A DNA stretch of 64,000 nucleotides from Anomaloglossus baeobatrachus (lineage: Eukaryota; Chordata; Amphibia; Anura; Aromobatidae). The DNA lies in NCBI RefSeq assembly GCF_048569485.1, contig NC_134354.1, positions 688,531,084 to 688,595,083 of the forward strand, read 5' to 3'. Shown piece by piece: positions 22,123 to 32,710 of this stretch (position 1 is its first letter; every line of letters starts with the position of its first letter). The notes beneath the pieces are model-generated. The model worked only from the letters and a program-made list of their open reading frames with translations, ran no database searches and was not told the DNA's origin. Position numbers and translations under genes: made by a program.

Positions 22123-23349
22123 TGTGACGCCCTGGGAAAGCCAGGGGTCACACGTCATCACACCACCACACCCTACACCCCAGTTAGGAACACCCAAACT
22201 ACCAAATCCTTGTTGCCTTCCTCCAGGGGCTGATGTTCACACCAGGGGGTGGGCCAGGCGGTTGGCTCCGCCCACCGAGGAGTTCACAGCCCTGGAGGCG
22301 GGAGGAACCAGGCAGTCCAGTTTAGGAGGTGAAGGAGTAAACAAGTAGTCAAGTGAAAGTAGAAGGAAGTGAAGTGGTAGGGGAGCAAAGGAGAAAACTG
22401 GAGTAAAGGAGTAAAAGTGACAGTAAGAAAGCCTGAAGCTGATCCGGGTGTGTGCCCCGGACTGAGACAGCAAGGTCAGCAGACGGCGGTGACTGTCTGG
22501 AGGGGTGATTGCTCGGAGGTTCCTGGAAGGACCGCGGACGGGTGGTGACCCGGCGGTCTGGAGCAGTGTACAAAGAACAGTCAGCACCAGGGCAGGGGCC
22601 TCTCGGACCCCGGCAAGGCTAGGAGTCGCCATAATTTGCCAAATCCGTCAGTGAAGGGGACGGCTGTGTCCCAACAACCAAGTCCCGATTGAAGGCAACA
22701 GCCCAACCATTAAAGCAGAGACACCGCCACCGCCAGGGCACCAGTTTCTGAGGGCCAGCGCCTGCGGGCAGAGTAGAGCTCCTCCGGTCCAGCTTGAAGC
22801 CGGGGAGCGGGTTACTGGTGGGAACCCATCGCAACCATCAACAACATAGGTGCAGGACAGAGGGACATCACCGTCACCTACTGGGGAAAGCAAGTGCAGC
22901 CGTCCGTGGGAACCGTCTTTCCAGCCGTGTGTTTTACCGAGAACTGTGTCATCGTCTCAGGCTGAGTGAGTACCACAGTGCCGCAAGGCACAGCGCTGCC
23001 CCCGCGTCCCTGCGCCCACCAAGCCCTGCATCTCCCACCTCATCACTGGGCCCCGGGATCACCAACCCCTACCCACGGAGGGGCAACACAACAACTTGCT
23101 GCTTCACACCATCACTCCTGGGATCTCCACACCGAGCAGCGGTGGTGCTAACAAATCACCACAACCGTGGGTGGCGTCACGGACAATAGACTATATCCCA
23201 AAACCCAATCCCCTTTCACTCACGGGCGAGGAGTGCCGCTCGAGACCCCCGGGATCCGGCCCACCGCTCGAGCCACCACTGAGCAGCAGCAGCCGGACCC
23301 GAGCAGAGGGGTGAGCGCAGTGCTGACACCCTCCTCCCCGCCCGCGACA
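22123..23349 (+). repeat. 3' LTR of copy C
   Basis: 1227 bp from TGTGACGCCCTGGGAAAGCC to CCCGCCCGCGACA. The first 30 bp hold a short inverted repeat (TGTGACGCCCTGG...CCAGGGGTCACA). This is the most complete reference copy of the family in the window. Confidence 0.9.
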
Positions 23350-23389
23350 CAACATGGTATCCCCAAACCATTTCAACTAAATCTGCACT

Positions 23390-24850
23390 CCAATATAGCG
23401 CTCCTTTCCTTCTGTGCTTTGCACTGTGCCTCAAAACTAATTTTCGACCACATGTGGGGTATTAGCGTACTCGGGAGAAATTATGTAACAAATTGTATGG
23501 TCCATTATCTCCTTTTACCCTTTTTTAAAATTAAAAGTTTGGAACAAAAACAACATTTTAGTAGAAAAAAATTGTATTTTTTTTATATTCACAGCCCAAT
23601 GTTATACAATTCTGTGAATCACCGGAGGGTTAAAATTGCTCACTAGATGAGTTTCTCGAGAGGTGAAATATACAGAATAGGGTCATTTGTGGAAGAGGGG
23701 GTTCTGCTGTTTTGAAGATTCCCTGACATGCCAAATGTGACATTGTGTCCGCAATCTATTCCAGCCAGAATGGTGGCGCTCCTGGCCTTCCCAGCTGTGC
23801 TGTGCACCAAAACAGTAGTTTTCCACCACATATGGAGTACCCCTATACTCAGGAGAAATTGCCCAACAAATTGTATGGTCCATTTTCTATTATTACTATT
23901 GTAAAAATAAAAACAATTAGGGTTAAAGCAACATTTATGTGTTTACATTTTTATTTTTCATTTTCACAGCGCAACATTATAAAATTCTGGTTCAAGGTGT
24001 TCAACAAACATCTAGATAAGTTCTTGTAAGGGTCTAGTTTCCAAAATGGCATCAATTATGGGGGAGTTTCCACTGCTTAGGCACCTTAGGGGCTTTCCAA
24101 ATGCAACACGGCATCCGCTAACATTTGCAGTTAATTTTGCATTTCACAACTTAAATTGTGCTCCTTCCCTTCCAAGCCCTGGCGGTGTGCCCTACCAGTA
24201 CATTTATACCATATATGAGGTATCAGTATATTCAGTGAGAAATTGCACAATAAATTGTAACATTAATTTTCTCCTATTAAACTTGTGAAGTTGAAAAATT
24301 TGGGGCTAAAGTAATATTTTTTGAGAAAAAATATAATTCTAATTTTTTTTCCTTCCACATTACTTTAATTCCTGTACAGCCCCCTAAAGGGTTAATCAAC
24401 TTCATGGTTGTGGTGTTGAGCAGTGCGAGGGGCGCAGTTTTTGGAATGGGTTAACTTTTGGGTATTTTCTGTCACCTAGGCCTCTCAAAGTTGCCGTACT
24501 TCAAATGTGATGTGGTCTCTAAAAAATGGTTTTGTAAATTTTGATGGAAAAATTAGAAAACTGAATATAAACTTGCTAACAAAAATAAAAATATATTTTT
24601 AAAAAATTGTGCTTAAGTAAAATAGACATGGGGAAATGTTATTTATTAACTATTTTGTGTGACATAGCTCTTGGATTTAAAAGCATAAAAATTGGAAATG
24701 TGCAAATTGCTAAAAGTTTTCCAAATTTCCAATTTTTTCACAAATAAATGCAAAAAATATCGTCTTCATTTTACCACTATCATGAAGTACAATATGTCCC
24801 GAAAAAACAATCTCAGAATCAAAAGTGTCCTGGTCGTTAAGGTGAAAACA
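23390..24850 (+). repeat. Ancient tandem repeat, unit about 380 bp
   Basis: The words GCGCTCCTTTCCTTC, GCGCTCCTGGCCTTC and GTGCTCCTTCCCTTC occur at about 23398, 23776 and 24158. Each is followed by an ACCACATATGGAGTA-like block and AGAAATTGCxCAACAAATTGTA. Unit spacing is 378-382 bp and divergence is high. The tail (24480-24860) has ACTTCAAATGTGATGTGGTC and ends near GAAGGGGTTAA. Open frames are incidental. Confidence 0.7.
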
Positions 24851-25081
24851 GGCGGCGGGATGAAGGGGTTAATAGTGTGTGAATAACTATGGCTTCTACC
24901 TTTTTTTTTGCATTTATTTTTGTAAAAAAAAAAACTTTGTTCAGAAATTGAGAGAATTTTAAGCTTTTCATAAAGGAGGCATGTTCTACTATAGACCTCT
25001 ATTGTTTGTTTTTTCTTAATTATAAATTAAATATATGTGTTAATGTGACTTATATTTTGGTTGCATTTTTTACATTACAGG

Positions 25082-27992
25082 TAGTGATGGGAGAATCCAG
25101 ACTGTAAAGTCCGGATTCACGTGGTTACAAGGGAAATCCGGATAATGATCCGGGTCCAGCAACTCAGGTAATTAAAAAAAATAAAGAAAAAATAAAGAAA
25201 AAAAGAATAAAGCAACCATGCTATAATTACCGAGTATTCGGAGCGGCTGTAACTCCTTCCGAGATGCTCATTCTACTTCCGGGGCCGCTTATTAACGTCA
25301 TGCATATGCACTGCTTTTCCCACCCACCGGCGTCTGTGATTGGTTGCAGTCAGACAGCGCCCCCACCTTGTGAAACAGCATCTGACTGCTTGCAATTACA
25401 GACCCGGTCTGTGGGTGACTAGATTGATGTAAAAGTAAGTTAAAAAAAAATTAGAGTATGGTCCTCCCATATTATGATACCCAGCACAGATAAAGTATAT
25501 GGCTACAAGCTGCAGCCCCCAGCCGTGCACGTTATCTTGGTCTCCCCCAATTTTGGTGCTGAAATGTCTGCACCAGATTTAAGCACCAAATTTGCACCCC
25601 CTGGCAGTGGTGTAACTAGAGTTCAATGGGCCCTGGTGCAAAATTTGGACCAGGGCCCCCCCGTCCCCACCCCCCTCAGGGTACAGGATAATGGTTCTTT
25701 CCTTCACCAGCCAGCTTTCCCATACTTCAATAACCCTCTTTCCACCAGCACCCATCTTTCCATGTTCTGATATCCATCTTGTTTTCAGCACCTAGCTTTC
25801 CAATTCTCTGCTATACATCTTCCCCTCAGCATCCAGCTTGTCCTTGATATCAGAGCATGGGAAAACTGGGTGCTGAGGGAAAGATGTATAGCAAAACATG
25901 GGAAACTTGAGTATTGAGAGAAAGATGTATAGCAGAGCATGGGAAAGCTGGGTGCTGAGGACAAGATGGATATCAGAATATAAGAAAGCTGGGTGCTGAT
26001 GGCTATCTGAGCATGGGAAAGCTGGGTGCTGAGTGAAACTCAGCACCCATCTTTCCCTTCCCCATACTTGTATCTTTGTCTCCATCCTGGTATATAGCGC
26101 CATCCATTTTCTTTTTGCTGTACATTATATTTGTGCTATAAATAACATTATTGTAAAGTTAGAGGAAAGAAAAAGCCAGCTCACTACAGCTTCTCAGTCT
26201 GGAGTTGACCACGATGCTCGCAGGAAGACGCCCATGCTATTGCTAGTAGATCCAGGAGAAACAAAATACAGCAAGCTTAGGCATGAATATAAGAATTCCT
26301 ATATTCCACCATATAGTATTATGCAGCCCCCATATAGTAGTATACAGCCCCTAATAGTGCACCATATAGTAGTATGCAGCCCCTCATATAGTAGTATGCA
26401 GCCCCTCATATAGTAGTATGCAACCCCCATATAGTAGTATGCAGCCCTTATATTCCTCCATATAGTGGTATACATCCCCCATATTCCACCATATAGTAGT
26501 ATGCAGCCCTGATAGTCCTCCGTATAGTATTATGCAGCCCCCATATAGTATTATGCAGCCCCCATAGTCCTTTGGCCACCAAGATTAAATACATACATAG
26601 TTACTTCTCTTCGTTCACCTGCTGCTCCAGTCTCCTTAGCTTGTCCACTATTCTGCTGCTCTGCACGTCTCCACACAGTGGTGCGCAGTAGTGACGTCAT
26701 CGCGCTCTGCTGTGCTGACATATCAAAGTGCCGCATACACAGTGGGAGAGTGATGAGAGCGGGAGTGCTCCGCTCCTTCTCTCATCATTGATTTCAATTG
26801 TATCACCGTCTGCAATGCCAATACAATTGAAAGTGCAATCCTCGGCAGGGAGTAAGTGGGGTGGGGGGGCAGTGCCAGTGCTCCCACCGGGCTCCCCTAA
26901 CTCACGGGCCCCATACCGGTCATGTGGCCACTGGCTGAGGTCCTCGGGCCCTCTGAAATCCCAAGCCCAGTCACGCACTGTCACTTCAGATGTAGCAGAG
27001 CTGGAATCGTCGTGGGACCTCATGTGGATTATGGTGTAGTTTGGTTAATAAAGTGGTGAAAGAGGGTGTCTTTTGTATTGTATTTCAATTAAAGGATTTT
27101 TTGGGTGTTTGTGTTTATTTTCACTTACAGATTATTAATGGTGGGTCACTTAGATGCGTCCCATTACTAATCTATGACTTAGTGGCAGCTATGAGCTGTC
27201 ATTAACTACTTATTACCCTGATTGCCACTGGACCAAGGCAATTGGGATGAGTCTGATAAAGTTCATGGATTATTGTATCTAATGGATGCGACATTCCTGG
27301 ATGTCTGCAGGCTGCAATTTTTAGTCTGGGGGGCCCAATAACTATGGATCTCCCCAGCATGAGAATACCAGCTACCAGCTGTCGGGCTCTATTATGGCTG
27401 GGGATCAAAACTAAGAGGAGGGGACCGCACGACACTTTTTTTGTATTTATTTAAATAATAATAAAGGCCACATGAGGTCCCTCTTATTTTCTTATTTTGA
27501 TACAGGGCCAAGATAAGCGCACAGCTAGGGGCTGCAGCCTTTAGCCATATGCTTTATCTGTGCTGGGTATCATAATATGGGGGGATCCTACACTAATTTT
27601 TTTCCATGTATTTTTTTAAAAAAACTAGAGCCGCAGACAGGGCCTGTGATTGGCTGCAGTCACACACACACACACACAAACACAGTCTTAAAGGTTGGTG
27701 GCGCAGTCTGACTGCAACCAATCAGAGACGGCAGGACTGCCGGTGGGCGGGGGAAGCTGTGAATATGTATGAGCAATAATAAGCGGCTCCTGGAAGTAGT
27801 GTTAGAGCCGCACGTGACTGGTAAGTATAACGCGCCTGCTCCAATCCCCCTATGCCTTCTACCACCATTTTTAAGCGCCTCATTCTGGTCCCCATACACT
27901 TATATGGACACTGCGTTACGGCCAGATATCCGGGAACAATTCCGGGCCAGAACTGGGCCAATCCCTGGTATCTGCAAGTCTGCGCATCACTA
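25082..27992. mobile_element. hAT-type element (TAGTGATG ends) with another hAT copy inside
   Basis: The left end TAGTGATGGGAGAATCCAGAC and the right end CTGCGCATCACTA are inverted. The flanks ATTACAGG (25074-25081) and ATTACAGC (27993-28000) match at 7 of 8 positions. The subterminal parts are inverted copies of each other: GATACCCAGCACAGATAAAG at about 25477 and CTTTATCTGTGCTGGGTATC at about 27551. There is no transposase. A second element lies inside from 25605. Confidence 0.72.
25605..26930 (-). mobile_element. Non-autonomous hAT copy of the CAGTGGCGTAACTA family
   Basis: It starts CAGTGGTGTAACTAGAGTTC, the reverse complement of the right end of the element at 28174-32048 (GAACTCTAGTTACGCCACTG-like). 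The interior shows decayed tandem units: AGCACCCAGCTTTCCCATG blocks (25690-26060) and ATATAGTAGTATGCAGCCCC blocks (26310-26570). The same two kinds of unit occur in the sister copy. The right end near 26930 (TGTGGCCACTG) is diverged and approximate. Confidence 0.6.
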
Positions 27993-28639
27993 ATTACAGC
28001 TCGTGTCTCTACAATTAATCTTACAATCATGTGACTTGTACTAAGGAAAAAATAGTAAAAACAGGAGTTTGCCCCAACTTCCTCTGCTTCCACAGCTCCC
28101 TGCGCCACCAACAGGTCATGTGCCATTACTGCATCATATGACTGCGGGTCGGACGCTGTGTGAGGGCCGGGGCCAGTGGCGTAACTACCGCGGTCGCAGC
28201 GGTCGCCATCGCGACCGGGCCCGGGCGGTTTGGGGCCCGCGGGGACCCGGCAGATCAGCAGCCAGCTCCTCTCAGTGAGAGAGAAGCTGCGCTGATCTGT
28301 CACAGTGCAAGGGCCCACTATATGACCCGCTGCCGCCCCCGACACCGGGCCCTCCTGCCCGATGTCAGCGGCGGCACCGGGGCCCCCCTCCCCCGTCACC
28401 GCGCACAGTAATAATGAAGCATAGAGCGGCCGGCGCCACTCTGCATCATCATTCTCCCCCTGTGCCTGCGCGTTGACGTCACTCCTGTGCGACTGCTGTG
28501 CTGAGTGCACAGAGCGCAGGGAGGGAGGACGCCGACCGCAGCACCGGGAGAACGAGGAGAGGGGAGGACGAGCAGCAGTGGAACAAGTAGACGTCAGGAC
28601 AGAGCAGCAGTGGAAGGAGGAGAGCGGTGAGTACTTGTT

Positions 28640-28676
<37 letters not shown>

Positions 28677-28689
28677 TGAGTACACGGTG

Positions 28690-29800
28690 GTCAGAGGCCT
28701 GGAGTGGGGAGGCTGCATTATACTGTACATGGAGGCCTGGGGTGGGGAGGCTGCATGATACTGTACATGGAGGCCTGGGGTGGGGAGGCTGCCTGATACT
28801 GTACATGGAGGCCTGGGGTGGGGAGGCTGCCTGATACTGTACATGGAGGCCTGGGGTGGGGAGGCTGCCTGATACTGTACATGGAGGCCTGGGGTGGGGA
28901 GGCTGCCTGATACTGTACATGGAGGCCTGGGGTGGGGAGGCTGCATGATACTGTACATGGAGACCTGGGGTGGGGAGGCTGCATGATACTGTACATGGAG
29001 GCCTGGGGTGGGGAGGCTGTATGATACTGTACATGGAGGCCTGGGGTGGGGAGGCTGCATGATACTGTACATGGAGGCCTGGGGAGGCTGGCAGCATTAT
29101 TATAGATGGAGGCCTGGGGAGGCTGGCTGCATTATTATACATGAGGCCTGGGGAGGCTGGCTGCATTATTATACATGGAGGCCTGGGGAGGCTGGCTGCA
29201 TTATTATACATGGAGGCCTGGGGAGGCTGGCTGCATTATTATACATGGAGGCCTGGGGAGGCTGGCTGCATTATTATACATGGAGGCCTGGGGAGGCTGG
29301 CTGCATTATTATACATGGAGGCCTGGGGAGGCTGGCTGCATTATTATACATGGAGGCCTGGGGAGGCTGGCTGCATTATTATACATGGAGGTCTGGGGAG
29401 GCTGGCTGCATTATTATACATGGAGGTCTGGGGAGGCTGGCTGCATTATTATACATGGAGGCCTGGGGAGGCTGGCTGCATTATTATACATGGAGGTCTG
29501 GGGAGGCTGGCTGCATTATTATACATGGAGGTCTGGGGAGGCTGGCTGCATTATTATACATGGAGGTCTGGGGAGGCTGGCTGCTATATTATACATGGAG
29601 GCCTGGGAGGCTGGCTGCTATATTATACATGGAGGCCTGGGAGGCTGGCTGCTATATTATACATGGAGGCCTGGGGAGGCTGGCTGCTATATTATACATG
29701 GAGGCCTGGGAGGCTGGCTGCTATATTATACATGGAGGCCTGGAGAGGTTGGCTGCATTATTATATATGGAGGCCTGGTGAGGCTGCATAATAAACATGA
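28690..29800 (+). repeat. Minisatellite, 38-bp then 35-bp units
   Basis: About ten units of the type GGAGGCCTGGGGTGGGGAGG + CTGCATGATACTGTACAT (38 bp) are followed by about twenty of the type GGAGGCCTGGGGAGGCTGGC + TGCATTATTATACAT (35 bp). Neither length is a multiple of three, so long open frames on both strands are a by-product of the stop-poor unit and not genes. It derives from the looser tandem units that fill the rest of the element. Confidence 0.92.
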
Positions 29801-30025
29801 AGGACACCTTATACATTGAATATAGAGGTGTAATATACATAGAGGTCTATGAGGCTGCATTATACTGGAGGTCTATAGGGATGCATTAAAATGGAGGTCG
29901 GGGGGGGGGGAGGCTGTATAATACAAAATGAAGGGACACCTTATACATGGAATATAGGAGTGAATTATACATGGAGGAGTATGGGGCTGCATAATACCAT
30001 CTGAAGTTTTATGAGGTTGTGTTAT

Positions 30026-31278
30026 TGTCGCGGGCGGAGGAGGGGACGCCGCGCTCTCCCACTGCTCGGGTCCGGCTGCCGCGGCTGCTGCGGCCTGCTG
30101 CTGCTCGGTGGCTCAAGCGATGGGCCGGATCCCGGGGACTCTAGCGGCGCTCCTCGCCCGTGAGTGAAAGGGGATTTTGGGTGTGGGGATGGGTTATTGG
30201 CCGTGACGCCACCCACGGTTGTGGTGATTTGTTGACACCACCGCTGCTCTGTATGGGAATCCCGGGAAGGATGGTATGGAGCAGCCAGTTGTTGTGTTGC
30301 CCCTCCGTGGGTAGGGGTTGGTGATCCCGGGGCCCAGTGATGAGGTGGGAGATGCAGGGCCTGGTGGGCGCAGGGACGCAGGGGCAGCGCTGTGCCTTGC
30401 GGCACTATGGTACTCACTCAGCCTGAAACGTTGACACAGTTTTCGGTAAAACACACGGCTGGAAAGACGTTCCCATGGACGGCTGCACTTGCTCTCCCAG
30501 TAGGTGACGGTAACGGTCCCTCTGTCCTGCACCTAAGTTGATGATGGTTGCGATGGGTTCCCACCGGTAACCCGCTCCCCGGCTTGGATATGGGCCGGAG
30601 GAGCCCTACTTTGCCCGCAGGCGCTGGCCCTGAGAAACTGGTGCCCTGGCGGTGGCGGTGTCTCTCCGTAATGGTCGGACTGTTGCCTTCAATCGGGACT
30701 TGGTTGTTTGGAGACAGACGTCCCCTTCACTGACGGATTTGGCAAATTATGGCGACTCCTAGCCTTGCCGGTATCCGAAAGGCCCCTGCCCTGGTGCTGA
30801 CTGTTCTTCGTATACTGCTCCAGACCGCCGGGCCACTACCCGTCCGCGGTCCTTCCAGCAACCTCCGAGCAATCACCCCTGCAGACTATCACCGCCGTCT
30901 GCTGACCTTGCTGTCACAGTCCGGGCACACAGCCGGACCAACTTCAGGCTTTACTACTGTCACTTCAGCTTCTCTCTTTAGCTTCACTACTACTTCCTTC
31001 CACTTCACTTTCCTCACTCGACTCTCCTGTTTACTCCTTTCCGTCCCTAGCTGGACTCCACTCTAGCCCTCAGCTAGACTTCAACTGCCTGGTTCTTCCC
31101 GCCTCCAGGGCTGTGTACTCCTCGGTGGGCGGAGCCAACCGCCTGGCCCACCCCCTGGTGTGAACATCAGCCCCTGGAGGAAGGCAACAAGGATTTTGGT
31201 AGCCTTGGTGTTCCTAACTGGGGTGTAGGGTGTGGAGGTGTGATGACCTGTGACCCCTGGCTTGCCCAGGGCGTCACA
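30026..31278 (-). mobile_element. Solo LTR copy D
   Basis: A complete LTR of 1253 bp. On the plus strand it runs TGTCGCGGGCGGAGGAGGGG to CTTGCCCAGGGCGTCACA. TTAT flanks both sides (30022-30025 and 31279-31282), a 4-bp target duplication. It lies within the tandem units of the hAT element and is therefore younger than them. It is in the same subfamily as copy B. Confidence 0.9.
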
Positions 31279-32099
31279 TTATAATACATATAGGACTATG
31301 GGGCTACATTATAATATATGGAGGACTATGGAGGCTACCTTATACACGGACTATGGAAGTGCATTATAAAACATGGAGGACTATGTGGTGCAGTATAATA
31401 TATGGAGAACTATGGGGTGAATTTTAATACATGGAGAACTATGGGAAATGCATTATAATTGAAGGGCTACTTTATACATGGAGGATTATGGGGGTGCATT
31501 ACAATATATGGAGGGCTATGTATCTGCATTCTAATATATGAAGGGTTATGTGGGACCCTTTATACAATTATTTGGAAGGCTATGTGGGGGCTGTTATAGT
31601 ATTTTGAGAACTTTATACAGGGGGGACAAAGATACAAGTATGGGATGGAAATGTTTTGTGCTGAGGGAAAAAGGCTCTTTCCCTCAGCAGCCAACTTTCC
31701 CATGCTCTGCTATACATCTCTCAGCACCCAGCTTTCCCATGCTCTGCTATACATCTCTCAGCACCCAGCTTTCCCATGCTCTGCTATACATCTCTCAGCA
31801 CCCAGCTTTCTCATGCTCTGATATGGGAAAGCTGGGTGCTGAGGACAAGATAAATATCAGAACATAGGAAAGCTGGGTGCTGATAGAGGGATTTCAGGGT
31901 GCTGTGGGTGAGAGCCAAGTGTCAGCGTCATTATCCTGTACCCCGAGTGTCAGTGTCATTATCCCCTACCCCAAGTGTCTGTGTATGTGGAGGGGGGGCC
32001 CAGGTCTAAACTTTGCACCGGGCCCATCCAACTCTAGTTACGCCACTGGCCGGGGCTGTCTCTGCGGCACTTACTGTACAGAAATCGGTCATGTAGTAA

Positions 32100-32342
32100 G
32101 ATGACATGGCCAGCAGAGGGCGCTCTGAACCTGTTTACACCCTGCGTTCTTATACCGTCCGCCCCCACAGCTCAGCTGTCAGTCAGGGCCCTCGGCTCCA
32201 CCCGGCCGCATTCCTGTCAGTCATCATGACCCCGCCCACTGAGTTGTCAGTGTCTGGCCCCTCCCCGATCCCCTGACAGTCAGCTGGAAGCGCCGCACGT
32301 CACGAGGCTGCAGCCTGCCCCGCCCATGTTGTTCTCGCGAGA
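32100..32342 (+). promoter_or_regulatory. CpG-rich promoter with TCTCGCGAGA box, GC boxes and CTCF consensus
   Basis: CCAGCAGAGGGCGCTC (32110-32125) matches the CTCF core consensus. CCCCGCCC occurs at about 32230 and 32319 (Sp/KLF-type GC boxes). The palindrome TCTCGCGAGA (32333-32342) is a known core element of many TATA-less vertebrate housekeeping promoters. The sequence from 32150 to 32470 is GC- and CpG-rich and appears to be single-copy. No TATA box is seen. Together these point to the start of a host gene, most simply on the plus strand. Confidence 0.65.
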
Positions 32343-32428
32343 GTCGAGGATCGGGGCGCCCGCGCTGCTGTAGGTTGCTGGCGGAGGAGAGCGGGGCCGG
32401 GATTCGGAGTGAACGGAGACTTGACACG
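32343..32428 (+). other. Probable non-coding first exon of a host gene
   Basis: After the TCTCGCGAGA box the sequence runs without an ATG to TTGACACG, followed by GTGAGA (32429 on), a good splice-donor match. A short 5'-untranslated exon ending at 32428 is the simplest reading (inference). The start is approximate and the gene cannot be named. I found no convincing downstream coding exon in the window. Confidence 0.4.
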
Positions 32429-32710
32429 GTGAGAGAGCGCGGCCGAGGGCTGAGGCGCCCGTAGCACACACGCTGCATGTCACCGACAGATTCACCGACA
32501 CTACGCCCCAAATACCCCAGAGGTTCAGAGGCCCAGACCGGGGAGACGCCCCCGTCCCGAGGGCTGCTGAGAACAGCCAATAGGAGGCGGAGTATGAACA
32601 AGTGACAGGTAGGAAGTCCAATAGGAACTAGCAGGAGGCGGGTTCAGCAACAGGCCCGGGACAGAGTGTTCTGTAGACAGACTACATGTCTGCGCTTCCA
32701 GCCAGCAGTC

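Larger units (their letters stand above)
19173..23349 (+). mobile_element. Non-autonomous LTR element with a cold-shock-domain coding region (copy C)
   Basis: 5' LTR, truncated at its start (19173-20097); internal region of about 2.0 kb (20098-22122); complete 3' LTR (22123-23349). A primer-binding-like site follows the 5' LTR and a purine tract precedes the 3' LTR. The internal region has no protease, reverse transcriptase, RNase H or integrase, so enzymes would have to come from elsewhere. What it does encode resembles a cold-shock domain. The shared LTR portions differ by roughly 1-1.5% by eye, so the element is fairly young. It is broken, with a 5'-truncated LTR and a few coding breaks. 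Calling it non-autonomous is inference from the missing pol. Confidence 0.85.
28174..32048 (+). mobile_element. hAT-type element with perfect 8-bp target duplication, holding a minisatellite and a solo LTR
   Basis: It starts CAGTGGCGTAACTACC and ends CTAGTTACGCCACTG. The flanks GCCGGGGC (28166-28173) and GCCGGGGC (32049-32056) are identical, which is diagnostic of hAT insertion. Inside are a GC-rich left part (28180-28640), a (TA)n run (28646-28673), a long minisatellite (28690-29800), diverged relatives of that unit on both sides of the solo LTR (29800-30020 and 31279-31620), and AGCACCCAGCTTTCCCATG units (31690-31880). There is no transposase. Removing the LTR leaves about 2.6 kb. Confidence 0.85.

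Noticed and set aside
27722-28510. Frame of 262 codons on the minus strand
   Set aside because: It crosses the ends of two different transposable elements and their target duplication, so it cannot be one gene.
28594-29819. Frames of 142-257 codons with repeating MEAWGGWLHYYTW-like or YHAASPPQASMYS-like units
   Set aside because: By-product of the 38/35-bp minisatellite. They are present in several frames and on both strands.
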